From contig NC_081190.1 in the NCBI RefSeq assembly GCF_902713425.1, forward strand, positions 99,455,571-99,519,570: DNA of 64,000 bases. The letters are read 5' to 3'. This document shows, piece by piece, positions 21,723 through 34,976 of this stretch (the first letter of the stretch is position 1; every line of letters starts with the position of its first letter). The DNA comes from Acipenser ruthenus (Eukaryota; Chordata; Actinopteri; Acipenseriformes; Acipenseridae). The position numbers were made by a program, and so were the translations under genes. The notes beneath the pieces are model-generated. The model was not told where the DNA came from. It made no database searches and was given only the letters and a program-made list of their open reading frames with translations.

Positions 21723-22614
21723 TTCTTTCTGCAGCTTGACAGGGGGCGCTATTTCCCTTGTTATTTATGTTACTAACCTGGAAGCTGTAAGTCTAAACAT
21801 CGTTTTCTTTTTTTTGTTTTTTTATTGTCCCATTCCACACACGAACAAGTATTGTATCAGCCTTTACTGGTTTTGAAAACTGAGTTAGGACAGAAAGGGT
21901 TATCGTATTATATTCTAAGCCGAAACTACCAGTAGCGGTCCGATACAAACAAATGTGAACAGGGTTAAGACAAAAGTACTGACGAGTTTTGCTAGTTATG
22001 GTTAGTTTAATTAATTAAAAAAAGAAATAAAAGTTGATGAAGTACTTTTTATTATAGTAACAGAACGAGACATGTTTTAAAGCCACAAACTGCGTGTTTA
22101 GATTATTGTGCCAAACAAGAGAACAAAACGAGCATATCAACCAAGAACGGATTTAGTGACCCGTTCATTCGTTCGAGTTTATTTATATTATGTGTGACCT
22201 TAACAAATGTTTGACCAATGTTTTGCTTGCTTTCTTTTTGAAAGTCGTACATTTGTTACATTTTTTTTTATTTCGTTTACGCAGACGTGTATACAGACCC
22301 GTCGCTTCTTTTGCGGAACATCTCACATGCTGCTGCACGAATGACGTCGTCCTGTGTAAATCCTGGCATCTTGTCCTCCAATGATAAAGGCGCATGCAAA
22401 TATATACCGAGAGGCATTACGGGAATGCAATTTATAAATACTTATACTGAAAACTGAAGGAACCCATTACACCCAACAGACTGGAAAGTGCGATATGATA
22501 ACAATGAAAATGTTATATTAGGAAAAGAGTGTTTCTTTAAATTGCAGATGTAGGCACCGTTTCTTTGAAAAATGTCTCTTGTGGACGGGTGACGACTCGC
22601 AATGTGTACAACTC

Positions 22615-22778
22615 ATACTTACCTGGCAGGGGAGATACCATGATCATGAAGGTGGTTCACCCAGGGCGAGGCTCGGCCATTGCACTCCGGCTGTGCTGAC
22701 CCCTGCGAATTCCCCAAATGCGGGAATCTCGACTGCATAATTTCTGGTAGTGGGGGACTGCGTTCGCGCTCTCCCCTG
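22615..22778 (+). ncRNA. U1 snRNA, unit 8
   Basis: Consensus copy. Octamer at 22394-22401, PSE at 22554-22574, 3' box at 22787-22798. Confidence 0.97.
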
Positions 22779-23078
22779 AAACTATGGTCAAAGACAGAAA
22801 CAAACACGAACCCGTCGGAGGAAGGAACTCACTCACTAGTTGTTCAACAACTCTCCGGCAGGCGGCTTCGTCACACAGGGAGTCAGGTTTTCTTTAAAAG
22901 GAGCTCAATGTTTTTAGCTTTCTGACTGTCAAATAAATAGCTACGTGGTTCCTGCACATCTATTTCCATGTTTCGTTATTTTTTATTGACAAGACTAAAA
23001 GTAAAGACTCAGCAGTGTCTGTATCAAAGTTTTTATTTTTATTTTAAATAATTGGAAATCATTTTCGAGCTTATCAGT

Positions 23079-23138
23079 TTTATTTATTTAGTTGATGTTT
23101 TTTATTCAAAGCAACTTACAGATAAACTGTGCATCACA

Positions 23139-23169
<31 letters not shown>

Positions 23170-23345
23170 AGTCACTTACAATAGGACCTGGGTTTTACAT
23201 CTCATTTGAAGGAAGGAGCACAAGGAGGTTAAGGGACTTGCTCAGGGACAGGGTCACACACAATGAGCCAGTGGCTGAGCTGGGATTGAACCAGGAACCT
23301 CCCGGTAACAAGAGCTTTTCTTTAACCACCTGACCACTAAGCCCC
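23079..23345 (-). mobile_element. SINE copy, unit 8
   Basis: 10 CTG repeats. Confidence 0.82.
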
Positions 23346-24515
23346 TTAAATCATATCTTGGCAGACAAACACTTTAATTAGACAACATAAAACCACATAC
23401 AAGCAGATTTACAAGCAGGGCTGCAATCGCGTTCGCGCTCTCCCCTGATGTTATAGTCAAAGTTAAAAACACAGGTATTGAAAGCAATTAGCGATTATCT
23501 ATATATCTCCAGCAGGTGGCTCTGTCAGACTGGGAATGAGATTTTGTTTTTTCTTTCGGAGCGTATAATGTTCTAGAAAGTACCAAAGTGTTTTATGTAC
23601 ATGTATTGTGAAGTGTTTCATCTTGAGAAGACAAAGTAACGAGTCAGCGGCACGTGTATCAAAGTTACAAAGTTGCTAATATTAAAGAAGACGAGGTTCA
23701 GCGGTACAGTTGTTTTTTTAAAACATAGTGTTTCAGTTCTGTACAGACGTTCTATGTCGTTATCCGTTATTGATTCAGCTTTATTTAGATGATTGCCTTT
23801 ACCTTGTTTTAATTTCCCGTTCCTCTGAGATACGAATCTACCAGCTTTACATCTTTTTTTTTTTTTTTTTAACGTATTCTCATTTTGTTGATCATTAATG
23901 CACATTTCTGTACTGTGGGTGTTGTCGAGCGATTGAAAACGAGACATTTTGTGTTTGAATTGAAAGTGATGGTCTCGAGGAGTCGAACAGGTCACAATAA
24001 GCCTTCATCCATGTATCATGTAACCACATGTATGCTGTCTCTAACTGGAGGAGAGGGACCCTTGCCGTACTGCTCAGCCTAAAGAACCACACGAGTTGTT
24101 TGAAAGGGGGATTTATTTTGTAGAATAAACATCAAATTGGTTTCAGGGCATACAGTCCTCCAACGGCAACACAGCTCAGTAGTACAGCTGAGATCCATTA
24201 CAACACTGCTGCAGATTCAAACTAAAAGAGGGTAATATACAAAATGGATGCCTTTGAGAACTTAACACTTTCAATGCCAACGTGTGGCTACTACTTTGTG
24301 AACATACAATTTCGCAAGAATCTAATGGCACTTTTAATGCTGCTATATACACACACAGACACACGGACACACGGGCCCGCACACGTGGAGCCCAGAGCTG
24401 CTTAAATGTTAACGTTTGTGACAAATTAGAGATCTGGAAATCCCTCCCCCAACCTGTCATTGCATGAATGATATTAACTTAATACTATGAAAGAGATAAA
24501 CCAAGACTGTCGTTC

Positions 24516-24635
24516 GCTTACGGCCATACCACCTTGAGAACGCCCGATCTCGTCTGATCTCGGAAGCTAAGCAAGGTCGGGCCTGGTTAGTACTTGGATG
24601 GGAGACCGCCTGGGAATACCAGGTGCTGTAAGCTT
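24516..24635 (+). rRNA. 5S ribosomal RNA, unit 9
   Basis: Consensus copy; its unit carries the only U1 substitution seen. Confidence 0.97.
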
Positions 24636-25527
24636 TTCTTTCTGCAGCTTGACAGGGGGCGCTATTTCCCTTGTTATTTATGTTACTAACCTGGAAGCTG
24701 TAAGTCTAAACATCGTTTTCTTTTTTTTGTTTTTTTATTGTCCCATTCCACACACGAACAAGTATTGTATCAGCCTTTACTGGTTTTGAAAACTGAGTTA
24801 GGACAGAAAGGGTTATCGTATTATATTCTAAGCCGAAACTACCAGTAGCGGTCCGATACAAACAAATGTGAACAGGGTTAAGACAAAAGTACTGACGAGT
24901 TTTGCTAGTTATGGTTAGTTTAATGAATTAAAAAAAGAAATAAAAGTTGATGAAGTACTTTTTATTATAGTAACAGAACGAGACATGTTTTAAAGCCACA
25001 AACTGCGTGTTTAGATTATTGTGCCAAACAAGAGAACAAAACGAGCATATCAACCAAGAACGGATTTAGTGACCCGTTCATTCGTTCGAGTTTATTTATA
25101 TTATGTGTGACCTTAACAAATGTTTGACCAATGTTTTGCTTGCTTTCTTTTTGAAAGTCGTACATTTGTTACATTTTTTTTTATTTCGTTTACGCAGACG
25201 TGTATACAGACCCGTCGCTTCTTTTGCGGAACATCTCACATACTGCTGCACGAATGACGTCGTCCTGTGTAAATCCTGGCATCTTGTCCTCCAATGATAA
25301 AGGCGCATGCAAATATATACCGAGAGGCATTACGGGAATGCAATTTATAAATACTTATACTGAAAACTGAAGGAACCCATTACACCCAACAGACTGGAAA
25401 GTGCGATATGATAACAATGAAAATGTTATATTAGGAAAAGAGTGTTTCTTTAAATTGCAGATGTAGGCACCGTTTCTTTGAAAAATGTCTCTTGTGGACG
25501 GGTGACAACTCGCAATGTGTACAACTC

Positions 25528-25691
25528 ATACTTACCTGGCAGGGGAGATACCATGATCATGAAGGGGGTTCACCCAGGGCGAGGCTCGGCCATTGCACTC
25601 CGGCTGTGCTGACCCCTGCGAATTCCCCAAATGCGGGAATCTCGACTGCATAATTTCTGGTAGTGGGGGACTGCGTTCGCGCTCTCCCCTG
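25528..25691 (+). ncRNA. U1 snRNA, unit 9 (U39G variant)
   Basis: The only U1 copy with a visible substitution: T to G at 25566 (nt 39), in the 3' side of stem-loop 1 next to the U1-70K loop. A second private change, G to A at 25507, lies 21 bases upstream of the gene, outside the PSE. Octamer at 25307-25314, PSE at 25467-25487, 3' box at 25700-25711. The gene is otherwise intact. Confidence 0.95.
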
Positions 25692-25991
25692 AAACTATGG
25701 TCAAAGACAGAAACAAACACGAACCCGTCGGAGGAAGGAACTCACTCACTAGTTGTTCAACAACTCTCCGGCAGGCGGCTTCGTCACACAGGGAGTCAGG
25801 TTTTCTTTAAAAGGAGCTCAATGTTTTTAGCTTTCTGACTGTCAAATAAATAGCTACGTGGTTCCTGCACATCTATTTCCATGTTTCGTTATTTTTTATT
25901 GACAAGACTAAAAGTAAAGACTCAGCAGTGTCTGTATCAAAGTTTTTATTTTTATTTTAAATAATTGGAAATCATTTTCGAGCTTATCAGT

Positions 25992-26039
25992 TTTATTTAT
26001 TTAGTTGATGTTTTTTATTCAGATAAACTGTGCATCACA

Positions 26040-26071
<32 letters not shown>

Positions 26072-26249
26072 AGAGTCACTTACAATAGGACCTGGGTTTT
26101 ACATCTCATTTGAAGGAAGGAGCACAAGGAGGTTAAGGGACTTGCTCAGGGACAGGGTCACACACAATGAGCCAGTGGCTGAGCTGGGATTGAACCAGGA
26201 ACCTCCCGGTAACAAGAGCTTTTCTTTAACCACCTGACCACTAAGCCCC
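25992..26249 (-). mobile_element. SINE copy, unit 9 (12-bp tail deletion)
   Basis: Lacks 12 bp (the AAGCAACTTAC region) of the LINE-type tail; 10 CTG then CAG. The first of four adjacent copies with this deletion. Confidence 0.82.
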
Positions 26250-27420
26250 TTAAATCATATCTTGGCAGACAAACACTTTAATTAGACAACATAAAACCAC
26301 ATACAAGCAGATTTACAAGCAGGGCTGCAATCGCGTTCGCGCTCTCCCCTGATGTTATAGTCAAAGTTAAAAACACAGGTATTGAAAGCAATTAGCGATT
26401 ATCTATATATCTCCAGCAGGTGGCTCTGTCAGACTGGGAATGAGATTTTGTTTTTTCTTTCGGAGCGTATAATGTTCTAGAAAGTACCAAAGTGTTTTAT
26501 GTACATGTATTGTGAAGTGTTTCATCTTGAGAAGACAAAGTAACGAGTCAGCGGCACGTGTATCAAAGTTACAAAGTTGCTAATATTAAAGAAGACGAGG
26601 TTCAGCGGTACAGTTGTTTTTTTAAAACATAGTGTTTCAGTTCTGTACAGACGTTCTATGTCGTTATCCGTTATTGATTCAGCTTTATTTAGATGATTGC
26701 CTTTACCTTGTTTTAATTTCCCGTTCCTCTGAGATACGAATCTACCAGCTTTACATCTTTTTTTTTTTTTTTTAACGTATTCTCATTTTGTTGATCATTA
26801 ATGCACATTTCTGTACTGTGGGTGTTGTCGAGCGATTGAAAACGAGACATTTTGTGTTTGAATTGAAAGTGATGGTCTCGAGGAGTCGAACAGGTCACAA
26901 TAAGCCTTCATCCATGTATCATGTAACCACATGTATGCTGTCTCTAACTGGAGGAGAGGGACCCTTGCCGTACTGCTCAGCCTAAAGAACCACACGAGTT
27001 GTTTGAAAGGGGGATTTATTTTGTAGAATAAACATCAAATTGGTTTCAGGGCATACAGTCCTCCAACGGCAACACAGCTCAGTAGTACAGCTGAGATCCA
27101 TTACAACACTGCTGCAGATTCAAACTAAAAGAGGGTAATATACAAAATGGATGCCTTTGAGAACTTAACACTTTCAATGCCAACGTGTGGCTACTACTTT
27201 GTGAACATACAATTTCGCAAGAATCTAATGGCACTTTTAATGCTGCTATATATACACACACAGACACACGGACACACGGGCCCGCACACGTGGAGCCCAG
27301 AGCTGCTTAAATGTTAACGTTTGTGACAAATTAGAGATCTGGAAATCCCTCCCCCAACCTGTCATTGCATGAATGATATTAACTTAATACTATGAAAGAG
27401 ATAAACCAAGACTGTCGTTC

Positions 27421-27540
27421 GCTTACGGCCATACCACCTTGAGAACGCCCGATCTCGTCTGATCTCGGAAGCTAAGCAAGGTCGGGCCTGGTTAGTACTT
27501 GGATGGGAGACCGCCTGGGAATACCAGGTGCTGTAAGCTT
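27421..27540 (+). rRNA. 5S ribosomal RNA, unit 10
   Basis: Consensus copy; a TA insertion in the AC-rich tract lies about 170 bp upstream, as in unit 8. Confidence 0.97.
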
Positions 27541-28432
27541 TTCTTTCTGCAGCTTGACAGGGGGCGCTATTTCCCTTGTTATTTATGTTACTAACCTGGA
27601 AGCTGTAAGTCTAAACATCGTTTTCTTTTTTTTGTTTTTTTATTGTCCCATTCCACACACGAACAAGTATTGTATCAGCCTTTACTGGTTTTGAAAACTG
27701 AGTTAGGACAGAAAGGGTTATCGTATTATATTCTAAGCCGAAACTACCAGTAGCGGTCCGATACAAACAAATGTGAACAGGGTTAAGACAAAAGTACTGA
27801 CGAGTTTTGCTAGTTATGGTTAGTTTAATTAATTAAAAAAAGAAATAAAAGTTGATGAAGTACTTTTTATTATAGTAACAGAACGAGACATGTTTTAAAG
27901 CCACAAACTGCGTGTTTAGATTATTGTGCCAAACAAGAGAACAAAACGAGCATATCAACCAAGAACGGATTTAGTGACCCGTTCATTCGTTCGAGTTTAT
28001 TTATATTATGTGTGACCTTAACAAATGTTTGACCAATGTTTTGCTTTCTTTCTTTTTGAAAGTCGTACATTTGTTACATTTTTTTTTATTTCGTTTACGC
28101 AGACGTGTATACAGACCCGTCGCTTCTTTTGCGGAACATCTCACATGCTGCTGCACGAATGACGTCGTCCTGTGTAAATCCTGGCATCTTGTCCTCCAAT
28201 GATAAAGGCGCATGCAAATATATACCGAGAGGCATTACGGGAATGCAATTTATAAATACTTATACTGAAAACTGAAGGAACCCATTACACCCAACAGACT
28301 GGAAAGTGCGATATGATAACAATGAAAATGTTATATTAGGAAAAGAGTGTTTCTTTAAATTGCAGATGTAGGCACCGTTTCTTTGAAAAATGTCTCTTGT
28401 GGACGGGTGACGACTCGCAATGTGTACAACTC

Positions 28433-28596
28433 ATACTTACCTGGCAGGGGAGATACCATGATCATGAAGGTGGTTCACCCAGGGCGAGGCTCGGCCATTG
28501 CACTCCGGCTGTGCTGACCCCTGCGAATTCCCCAAATGCGGGAATCTCGACTGCATAATTTCTGGTAGTGGGGGACTGCGTTCGCGCTCTCCCCTG
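28433..28596 (+). ncRNA. U1 snRNA, unit 10
   Basis: Consensus copy. Octamer at 28212-28219, PSE at 28372-28392, 3' box at 28605-28616. Confidence 0.97.
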
Positions 28597-28896
28597 AAAC
28601 TATGGTCAAAGACAGAAACAAACACGAACCCGTCGGAGGAAGGAACTCACTCACTAGTTGTTCAACAACTCTCCGGCAGGCGGCTTCGTCACACAGGGAG
28701 TCAGGTTTTCTTTAAAAGGAGCTCAATGTTTTTAGCTTTCTGACTGTCAAATAAATAGCTACGTGGTTCCTGCACATCTATTTCCATGTTTCGTTATTTT
28801 TTATTGACAAGACTAAAAGTAAAGACTCAGCAGTGTCTGTATCAAAGTTTTTATTTTTATTTTAAATAATTGGAAATCATTTTCGAGCTTATCAGT

Positions 28897-28944
28897 TTTA
28901 TTTATTTAGTTGATGTTTTTTATTCAGATAAACTGTGCATCACA

Positions 28945-28976
<32 letters not shown>

Positions 28977-29154
28977 AGAGTCACTTACAATAGGACCTGG
29001 GTTTTACATCTCATTTGAAGGAAGGAGCACAAGGAGGTTAAGGGACTTGCTCAGGGACAGGGTCACACACAATGAGCCAGTGGCTGAGCTGGGATTGAAC
29101 CAGGAACCTCCCGGTAACAAGAGCTTTTCTTTAACCACCTGACCACTAAGCCCC
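28897..29154 (-). mobile_element. SINE copy, unit 10 (12-bp tail deletion)
   Basis: Same deletion; 10 CTG then CAG. Confidence 0.82.
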
Positions 29155-30324
29155 TTAAATCATATCTTGGCAGACAAACACTTTAATTAGACAACATAAA
29201 ACCACATACAAGCAGATTTACAAGCAGGGCTGCAATCGCGTTCGCGCTCTCCCCTGATGTTATAGTCAAAGTTAAAAACACAGGTATTGAAAGCAATTAG
29301 CGATTATCTATATATCTCCAGCAGGTGGCTCTGTCAGACTGGGAATGAGATTTTGTTTTTTCTTTCGGAGCGTATAATGTTCTAGAAAGTACCAAAGTGT
29401 TTTATGTACATGTATTGTGAAGTGTTTCATCTTGAGAAGACAAAGTAACGAGTCAGCGGCACGTGTATCAAAGTTACAAAGTTGCTAATATTAAAGAAGA
29501 CGAGGTTCAGCGGTACAGTTGTTTTTTTAAAACATAGTGTTTCAGTTCTGTACAGACGTTCTATGTCGTTATCCGTTATTGATTCAGCTTTATTTAGATG
29601 ATTGCCTTTACCTTGTTTTAATTTCCCGTTCCTCTGAGATACGAATCTACCAGCTTTACATCTTTTTTTTTTTTTTTTTAACGTATTCTCATTTTGTTGA
29701 TCATTAATGCACATTTCTGTACTGTGGGTGTTGTCGAGCGATTGAAAACGAGACATTTTGTGTTTGAATTGAAAGTGATGGTCTCGAGGAGTCGAACAGG
29801 TCACAATAAGCCTTCATCCATGTATCATGTAACCACATGTATGCTGTCTCTAACTGGAGGAGAGGGACCCTTGCCGTACTGCTCAGCCTAAAGAACCACA
29901 CGAGTTGTTTGAAAGGGGGATTTATTTTGTAGAATAAACATCAAATTGGTTTCAGGGCATACAGTCCTCCAACGGCAACACAGCTCAGTAGTACAGCTGA
30001 GATCCATTACAACACTGCTGCAGATTCAAACTAAAAGAGGGTAATATACAAAATGGATGCCTTTGAGAACTTAACACTTTCAATGCCAACGTGTGGCTAC
30101 TACTTTGTGAACATACAATTTCGCAAGAATCTAATGGCACTTTTAATGCTGCTATATACACACACAGACACACGGACACACGGGCCCGCACACGTGGAGC
30201 CCAGAGCTGCTTAAATGTTAACGTTTGTGACAAATTAGAGATCTGGAAATCCCTCCCCCAACCTGTCATTGCATGAATGATATTAACTTAATACTATGAA
30301 AGAGATAAACCAAGACTGTCGTTC

Positions 30325-30444
30325 GCTTACGGCCATACCACCTTGAGAACGCCCGATCTCGTCTGATCTCGGAAGCTAAGCAAGGTCGGGCCTGGTTAGT
30401 ACTTGGATGGGAGACCGCCTGGGAATACCAGGTGCTGTAAGCTT
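30325..30444 (+). rRNA. 5S ribosomal RNA, unit 11
   Basis: Consensus copy; the next 5S gene starts 2916 bp on. Confidence 0.97.
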
Positions 30445-31336
30445 TTCTTTCTGCAGCTTGACAGGGGGCGCTATTTCCCTTGTTATTTATGTTACTAACC
30501 TGGAAGCTGTAAGTCTAAACATCGTTTTCTTTTTTTTGTTTTTTTATTGTCCCATTCCACACACGAACAAGTATTGTATCAGCCTTTACTGGTTTTGAAA
30601 ACTGAGTTAGGACAGAAAGGGTTATCGTATTATATTCTAAGCCGAAACTACCAGTAGCGGTCCGATACAAACAAATGTGAACAGGGTTAAGACAAAAGTA
30701 CTGACGAGTTTTGCTAGTTATGGTTAGTTTAATTAATTAAAAAAAGAAATAAAAGTTGATGAAGTACTTTTTATTATAGTAACAGAACGAGACATGTTTT
30801 AAAGCCACAAACTGCGTGTTTAGATTATTGTGCCAAACAAGAGAACAAAACGAGCATATCAACCAAGAACGGATTTAGTGACCCGTTCATTCGTTCGAGT
30901 TTATTTATATTATGTGTGACCTTAACAAATGTTTGACCAATGTTTTGCTTGCTTTCTTTTTGAAAGTCGTACATTTGTTACATTTTTTTTTATTTCGTTT
31001 ACGCAGACGTGTATACAGACCCGTCGCTTCTTTTGCGGAACATCTCACATGCTGCTGCACGAACGACGTCGTCCTGTGTAAATCCTGGCATCTTGTCCTC
31101 CAATGATAAAGGCGCATGCAAATATATACCGAGAGGCATTACGGGAATGCAATTTATAAATACTTATACTGAAAACTGAAGGAACCCATTACACCCAACA
31201 GACTGGAAAGTGCGATATGATAACAATGAAAATGTTATATTAGGAAAAGAGTGTTTCTTTAAATTGCAGATGTAGGCACCGTTTCTTTGAAAAATGTCTC
31301 TTGTGGACGGGTGACGACTCGCAATGTGTACAACTC

Positions 31337-31500
31337 ATACTTACCTGGCAGGGGAGATACCATGATCATGAAGGTGGTTCACCCAGGGCGAGGCTCGGCC
31401 ATTGCACTCCGGCTGTGCTGACCCCTGCGAATTCCCCAAATGCGGGAATCTCGACTGCATAATTTCTGGTAGTGGGGGACTGCGTTCGCGCTCTCCCCTG
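31337..31500 (+). ncRNA. U1 snRNA, unit 11
   Basis: Consensus copy. Octamer at 31116-31123, PSE at 31276-31296, 3' box at 31509-31520. The ACTC run about 45 bp downstream is expanded here and in unit 12. Confidence 0.97.
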
Positions 31501-31808
31501 AAACTATGGTCAAAGACAGAAACAAACACGAACCCGTCGGAGGAAGGAACTCACTCACTCACTCACTAGTTGTTCAACAACTCTCCGGCAGGCGGCTTCG
31601 TCACACAGGGAGTCAGGTTTTCTTTAAAAGGAGCTCAATGTTTTTAGCTTTCTGACTGTCAAATAAATAGCTACGTGGTTCCTGCACATCTATTTCCATG
31701 TTTCGTTATTTTTTATTGACAAGACTAAAAGTAAAGACTCAGCAGTGTCTGTATCAAAGTTTTTATTTTTATTTTAAATAATTGGAAATCATTTTCGAGC
31801 TTATCAGT

Positions 31809-31856
31809 TTTATTTATTTAGTTGATGTTTTTTATTCAGATAAACTGTGCATCACA

Positions 31857-31891
<35 letters not shown>

Positions 31892-32069
31892 AGAGTCACT
31901 TACAATAGGACCTGGGTTTTACATCTCATTTGAAGGAAGGAGCACAAGGAGGTTAAGGGACTTGCTCAGGGACAGGGTCACACACAATGAGCCAGTGGCT
32001 GAGCTGGGATTGAACCAGGAACCTCCCGGTAACAAGAGCTTTTCTTTAACCACCTGACCACTAAGCCCC
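31809..32069 (-). mobile_element. SINE copy, unit 11 (12-bp tail deletion)
   Basis: Same deletion; 11 CTG then CAG. Confidence 0.82.
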
Positions 32070-33240
32070 TTAAATCATATCTTGGCAGACAAACACTTTA
32101 ATTAGACAACATAAAACCACATACAAGCAGATTTACAAGCAGGGCTGCAATCGCGTTCGCGCTCTCCCCTGATGTTATAGTCAAAGTTAAAAACACAGGT
32201 ATTGAAAGCAATTAGCGATTATCTATATATCTCCAGCAGGTGGCTCTGTCAGACTGGGAATGAGATTTTGTTTTTTCTTTCGGAGCGTATAATGTTCTAG
32301 AAAGTACCAAAGTGTTTTATGTACATGTATTGTGAAGTGTTTCATCTTGAGAAGACAAAGTAACGAGTCAGCGGCACGTGTATCAAAGTTACAAAGTTGC
32401 TAATATTAAAGAAGACGAGGTTCAGCGGTACAGTTGTTTTTTTAAAACATAGTGTTTCAGTTCTGTACAGACGTTCTATGTCGTTATCCGTTATTGATTC
32501 AGCTTTATTTAGATGATTGCCTTTACCTTGTTTTAATTTCCCGTTCCTCTGAGATACGAATCTACCAGCTTTACATCTTTTTTTTTTTTTTTTTTAACGT
32601 ATTCTCATTTTGTTGATCATTAATGCACATTTCTGTACTGTGGGTGTTGTCGAGCGATTGAAAACGAGACATTTTGTGTTTGAATTGAAAGTGATGGTCT
32701 CGAGGAGTCGAACAGGTCACAATAAGCCTTCATCCATGTATCATGTAACCACATGTATGCTGTCTCTAACTGGAGGAGAGGGACCCTTGCCGTACTGCTC
32801 AGCCTAAAGAACCACACGAGTTGTTTGAAAGGGGGATTTATTTTGTAGAATAAACATCAAATTGGTTTCAGGGCATACAGTCCTCCAACGGCAACACAGC
32901 TCAGTAGTACAGCTGAGATCCATTACAACACTGCTGCAGATTCAAACTAAAAGAGGGTAATATACAAAATGGATGCCTTTGAGAACTTAACACTTTCAAT
33001 GCCAACGTGTGGCTACTACTTTGTGAACATACAATTTCGCAAGAATCTAATGGCACTTTTAATGCTGCTATATACACACACAGACACACGGACACACGGG
33101 CCCGCACACGTGGAGCCCAGAGCTGCTTAAATGTTAACGTTTGTGACAAATTAGAGATCTGGAAATCCCTCCCCCAACCTGTCATTGCATGAATGATATT
33201 AACTTAATACTATGAAAGAGATAAACCAAGACTGTCGTTC

Positions 33241-33360
33241 GCTTACGGCCATACCACCTTGAGAACGCCCGATCTCGTCTGATCTCGGAAGCTAAGCAAG
33301 GTCGGGCCTGGTTAGTACTTGGATGGGAGACCGCCTGGGAATACCAGGTGCTGTAAGCTT
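33241..33360 (+). rRNA. 5S ribosomal RNA, unit 12
   Basis: Consensus copy; the next 5S gene starts 2906 bp on. Confidence 0.97.
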
Positions 33361-34252
33361 TTCTTTCTGCAGCTTGACAGGGGGCGCTATTTCCCTTGTT
33401 ATTTATGTTACTAACCTGGAAGCTGTAAGTCTAAACATCGTTTTCTTTTTTTTGTTTTTTTATTGTCCCATTCCACACACGAACAAGTATTGTATCAGCC
33501 TTTACTGGTTTTGAAAACTGAGTTAGGACAGAAAGGGTTATCGTATTATATTCTAAGCCGAAACTACCAGTAGCGGTCCGATACAAACAAATGTGAACAG
33601 GGTTAAGACAAAAGTACTGACGAGTTTTGCTAGTTATGGTTAGTTTAATTAATTAAAAAAAGAAATAAAAGTTGATGAAGTACTTTTTATTATAGTAACA
33701 GAACGAGACATGTTTTAAAGCCACAAACTGCGTGTTTAGATTATTGTGCCAAACAAGAGAACAAAACGAGCATATCAACCAAGAACGGATTTAGTGACCC
33801 GTTCATTCGTTCGAGTTTATTTATATTATGTGTGACCTTAACAAATGTTTGACCAATGTTTTGCTTGCTTTCTTTTTGAAAGTCGTACATTTGTTACATT
33901 TTTTTTTATTTCGTTTACGCAGACGTGTATACAGACCCGTCGCTTCTTTTGCGGAACATCTCACATGCTGCTGCACGAACGACGTCGTCCTGTGTAAATC
34001 CTGGCATCTTGTCCTCCAATGATAAAGGCGCATGCAAATATATACCGAGAGGCATTACGGGAATGCAATTTATAAATACTTATACTGAAAACTGAAGGAA
34101 CCCATTACACCCAACAGACTGGAAAGTGCGATATGATAACAATGAAAATGTTATATTAGGAAAAGAGTGTTTCTTTAAATTGCAGATGTAGGCACCGTTT
34201 CTTTGAAAAATGTCTCTTGTGGACGGGTGACGACTCGCAATGTGTACAACTC

Positions 34253-34416
34253 ATACTTACCTGGCAGGGGAGATACCATGATCATGAAGGTGGTTCACCC
34301 AGGGCGAGGCTCGGCCATTGCACTCCGGCTGTGCTGACCCCTGCGAATTCCCCAAATGCGGGAATCTCGACTGCATAATTTCTGGTAGTGGGGGACTGCG
34401 TTCGCGCTCTCCCCTG
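34253..34416 (+). ncRNA. U1 snRNA, unit 12
   Basis: Consensus copy. Octamer at 34032-34039, PSE at 34192-34212, 3' box at 34425-34436. Confidence 0.97.
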
Positions 34417-34724
34417 AAACTATGGTCAAAGACAGAAACAAACACGAACCCGTCGGAGGAAGGAACTCACTCACTCACTCACTAGTTGTTCAACAACTCT
34501 CCGGCAGGCGGCTTCGTCACACAGGGAGTCAGGTTTTCTTTAAAAGGAGCTCAATGTTTTTAGCTTTCTGACTGTCAAATAAATAGCTACGTGGTTCCTG
34601 CACATCTATTTCCATGTTTCGTTATTTTTAATTGACAAGACTAAAAGTAAAGACTCAGCAGTGTCTGTATCAAAGTTTTTATTTTTATTTTAAATAATTG
34701 GAAATCATTTTCGAGCTTATCACT

Positions 34725-34976
34725 TTTATTTATTTAGTTGATGTTTTTTATTCAGATAAACTGTGCATCACAACTGCTGCTGCTGCTGCTGCTGCTGCAG
34801 AGTCACTTACAATAGGACCTGGGTTTTACATCTCATTTGAAGGAAGGAGCACAAGGAGGTTAAGGGACTTGCTCAGGGACAGGGTCACACACAATGAGCC
34901 AGTGGCTGAGCTGGGATTGAACCAGGAACCTCCCGGTAACAAGAGCTTTTCTTTAACCACCTGACCACTAAGCCCC
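34725..34976 (-). mobile_element. SINE copy, unit 12 (12-bp tail deletion)
   Basis: Same deletion; 8 CTG then CAG, plus a private change just outside its left edge (TATCACTTTT). Confidence 0.82.
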
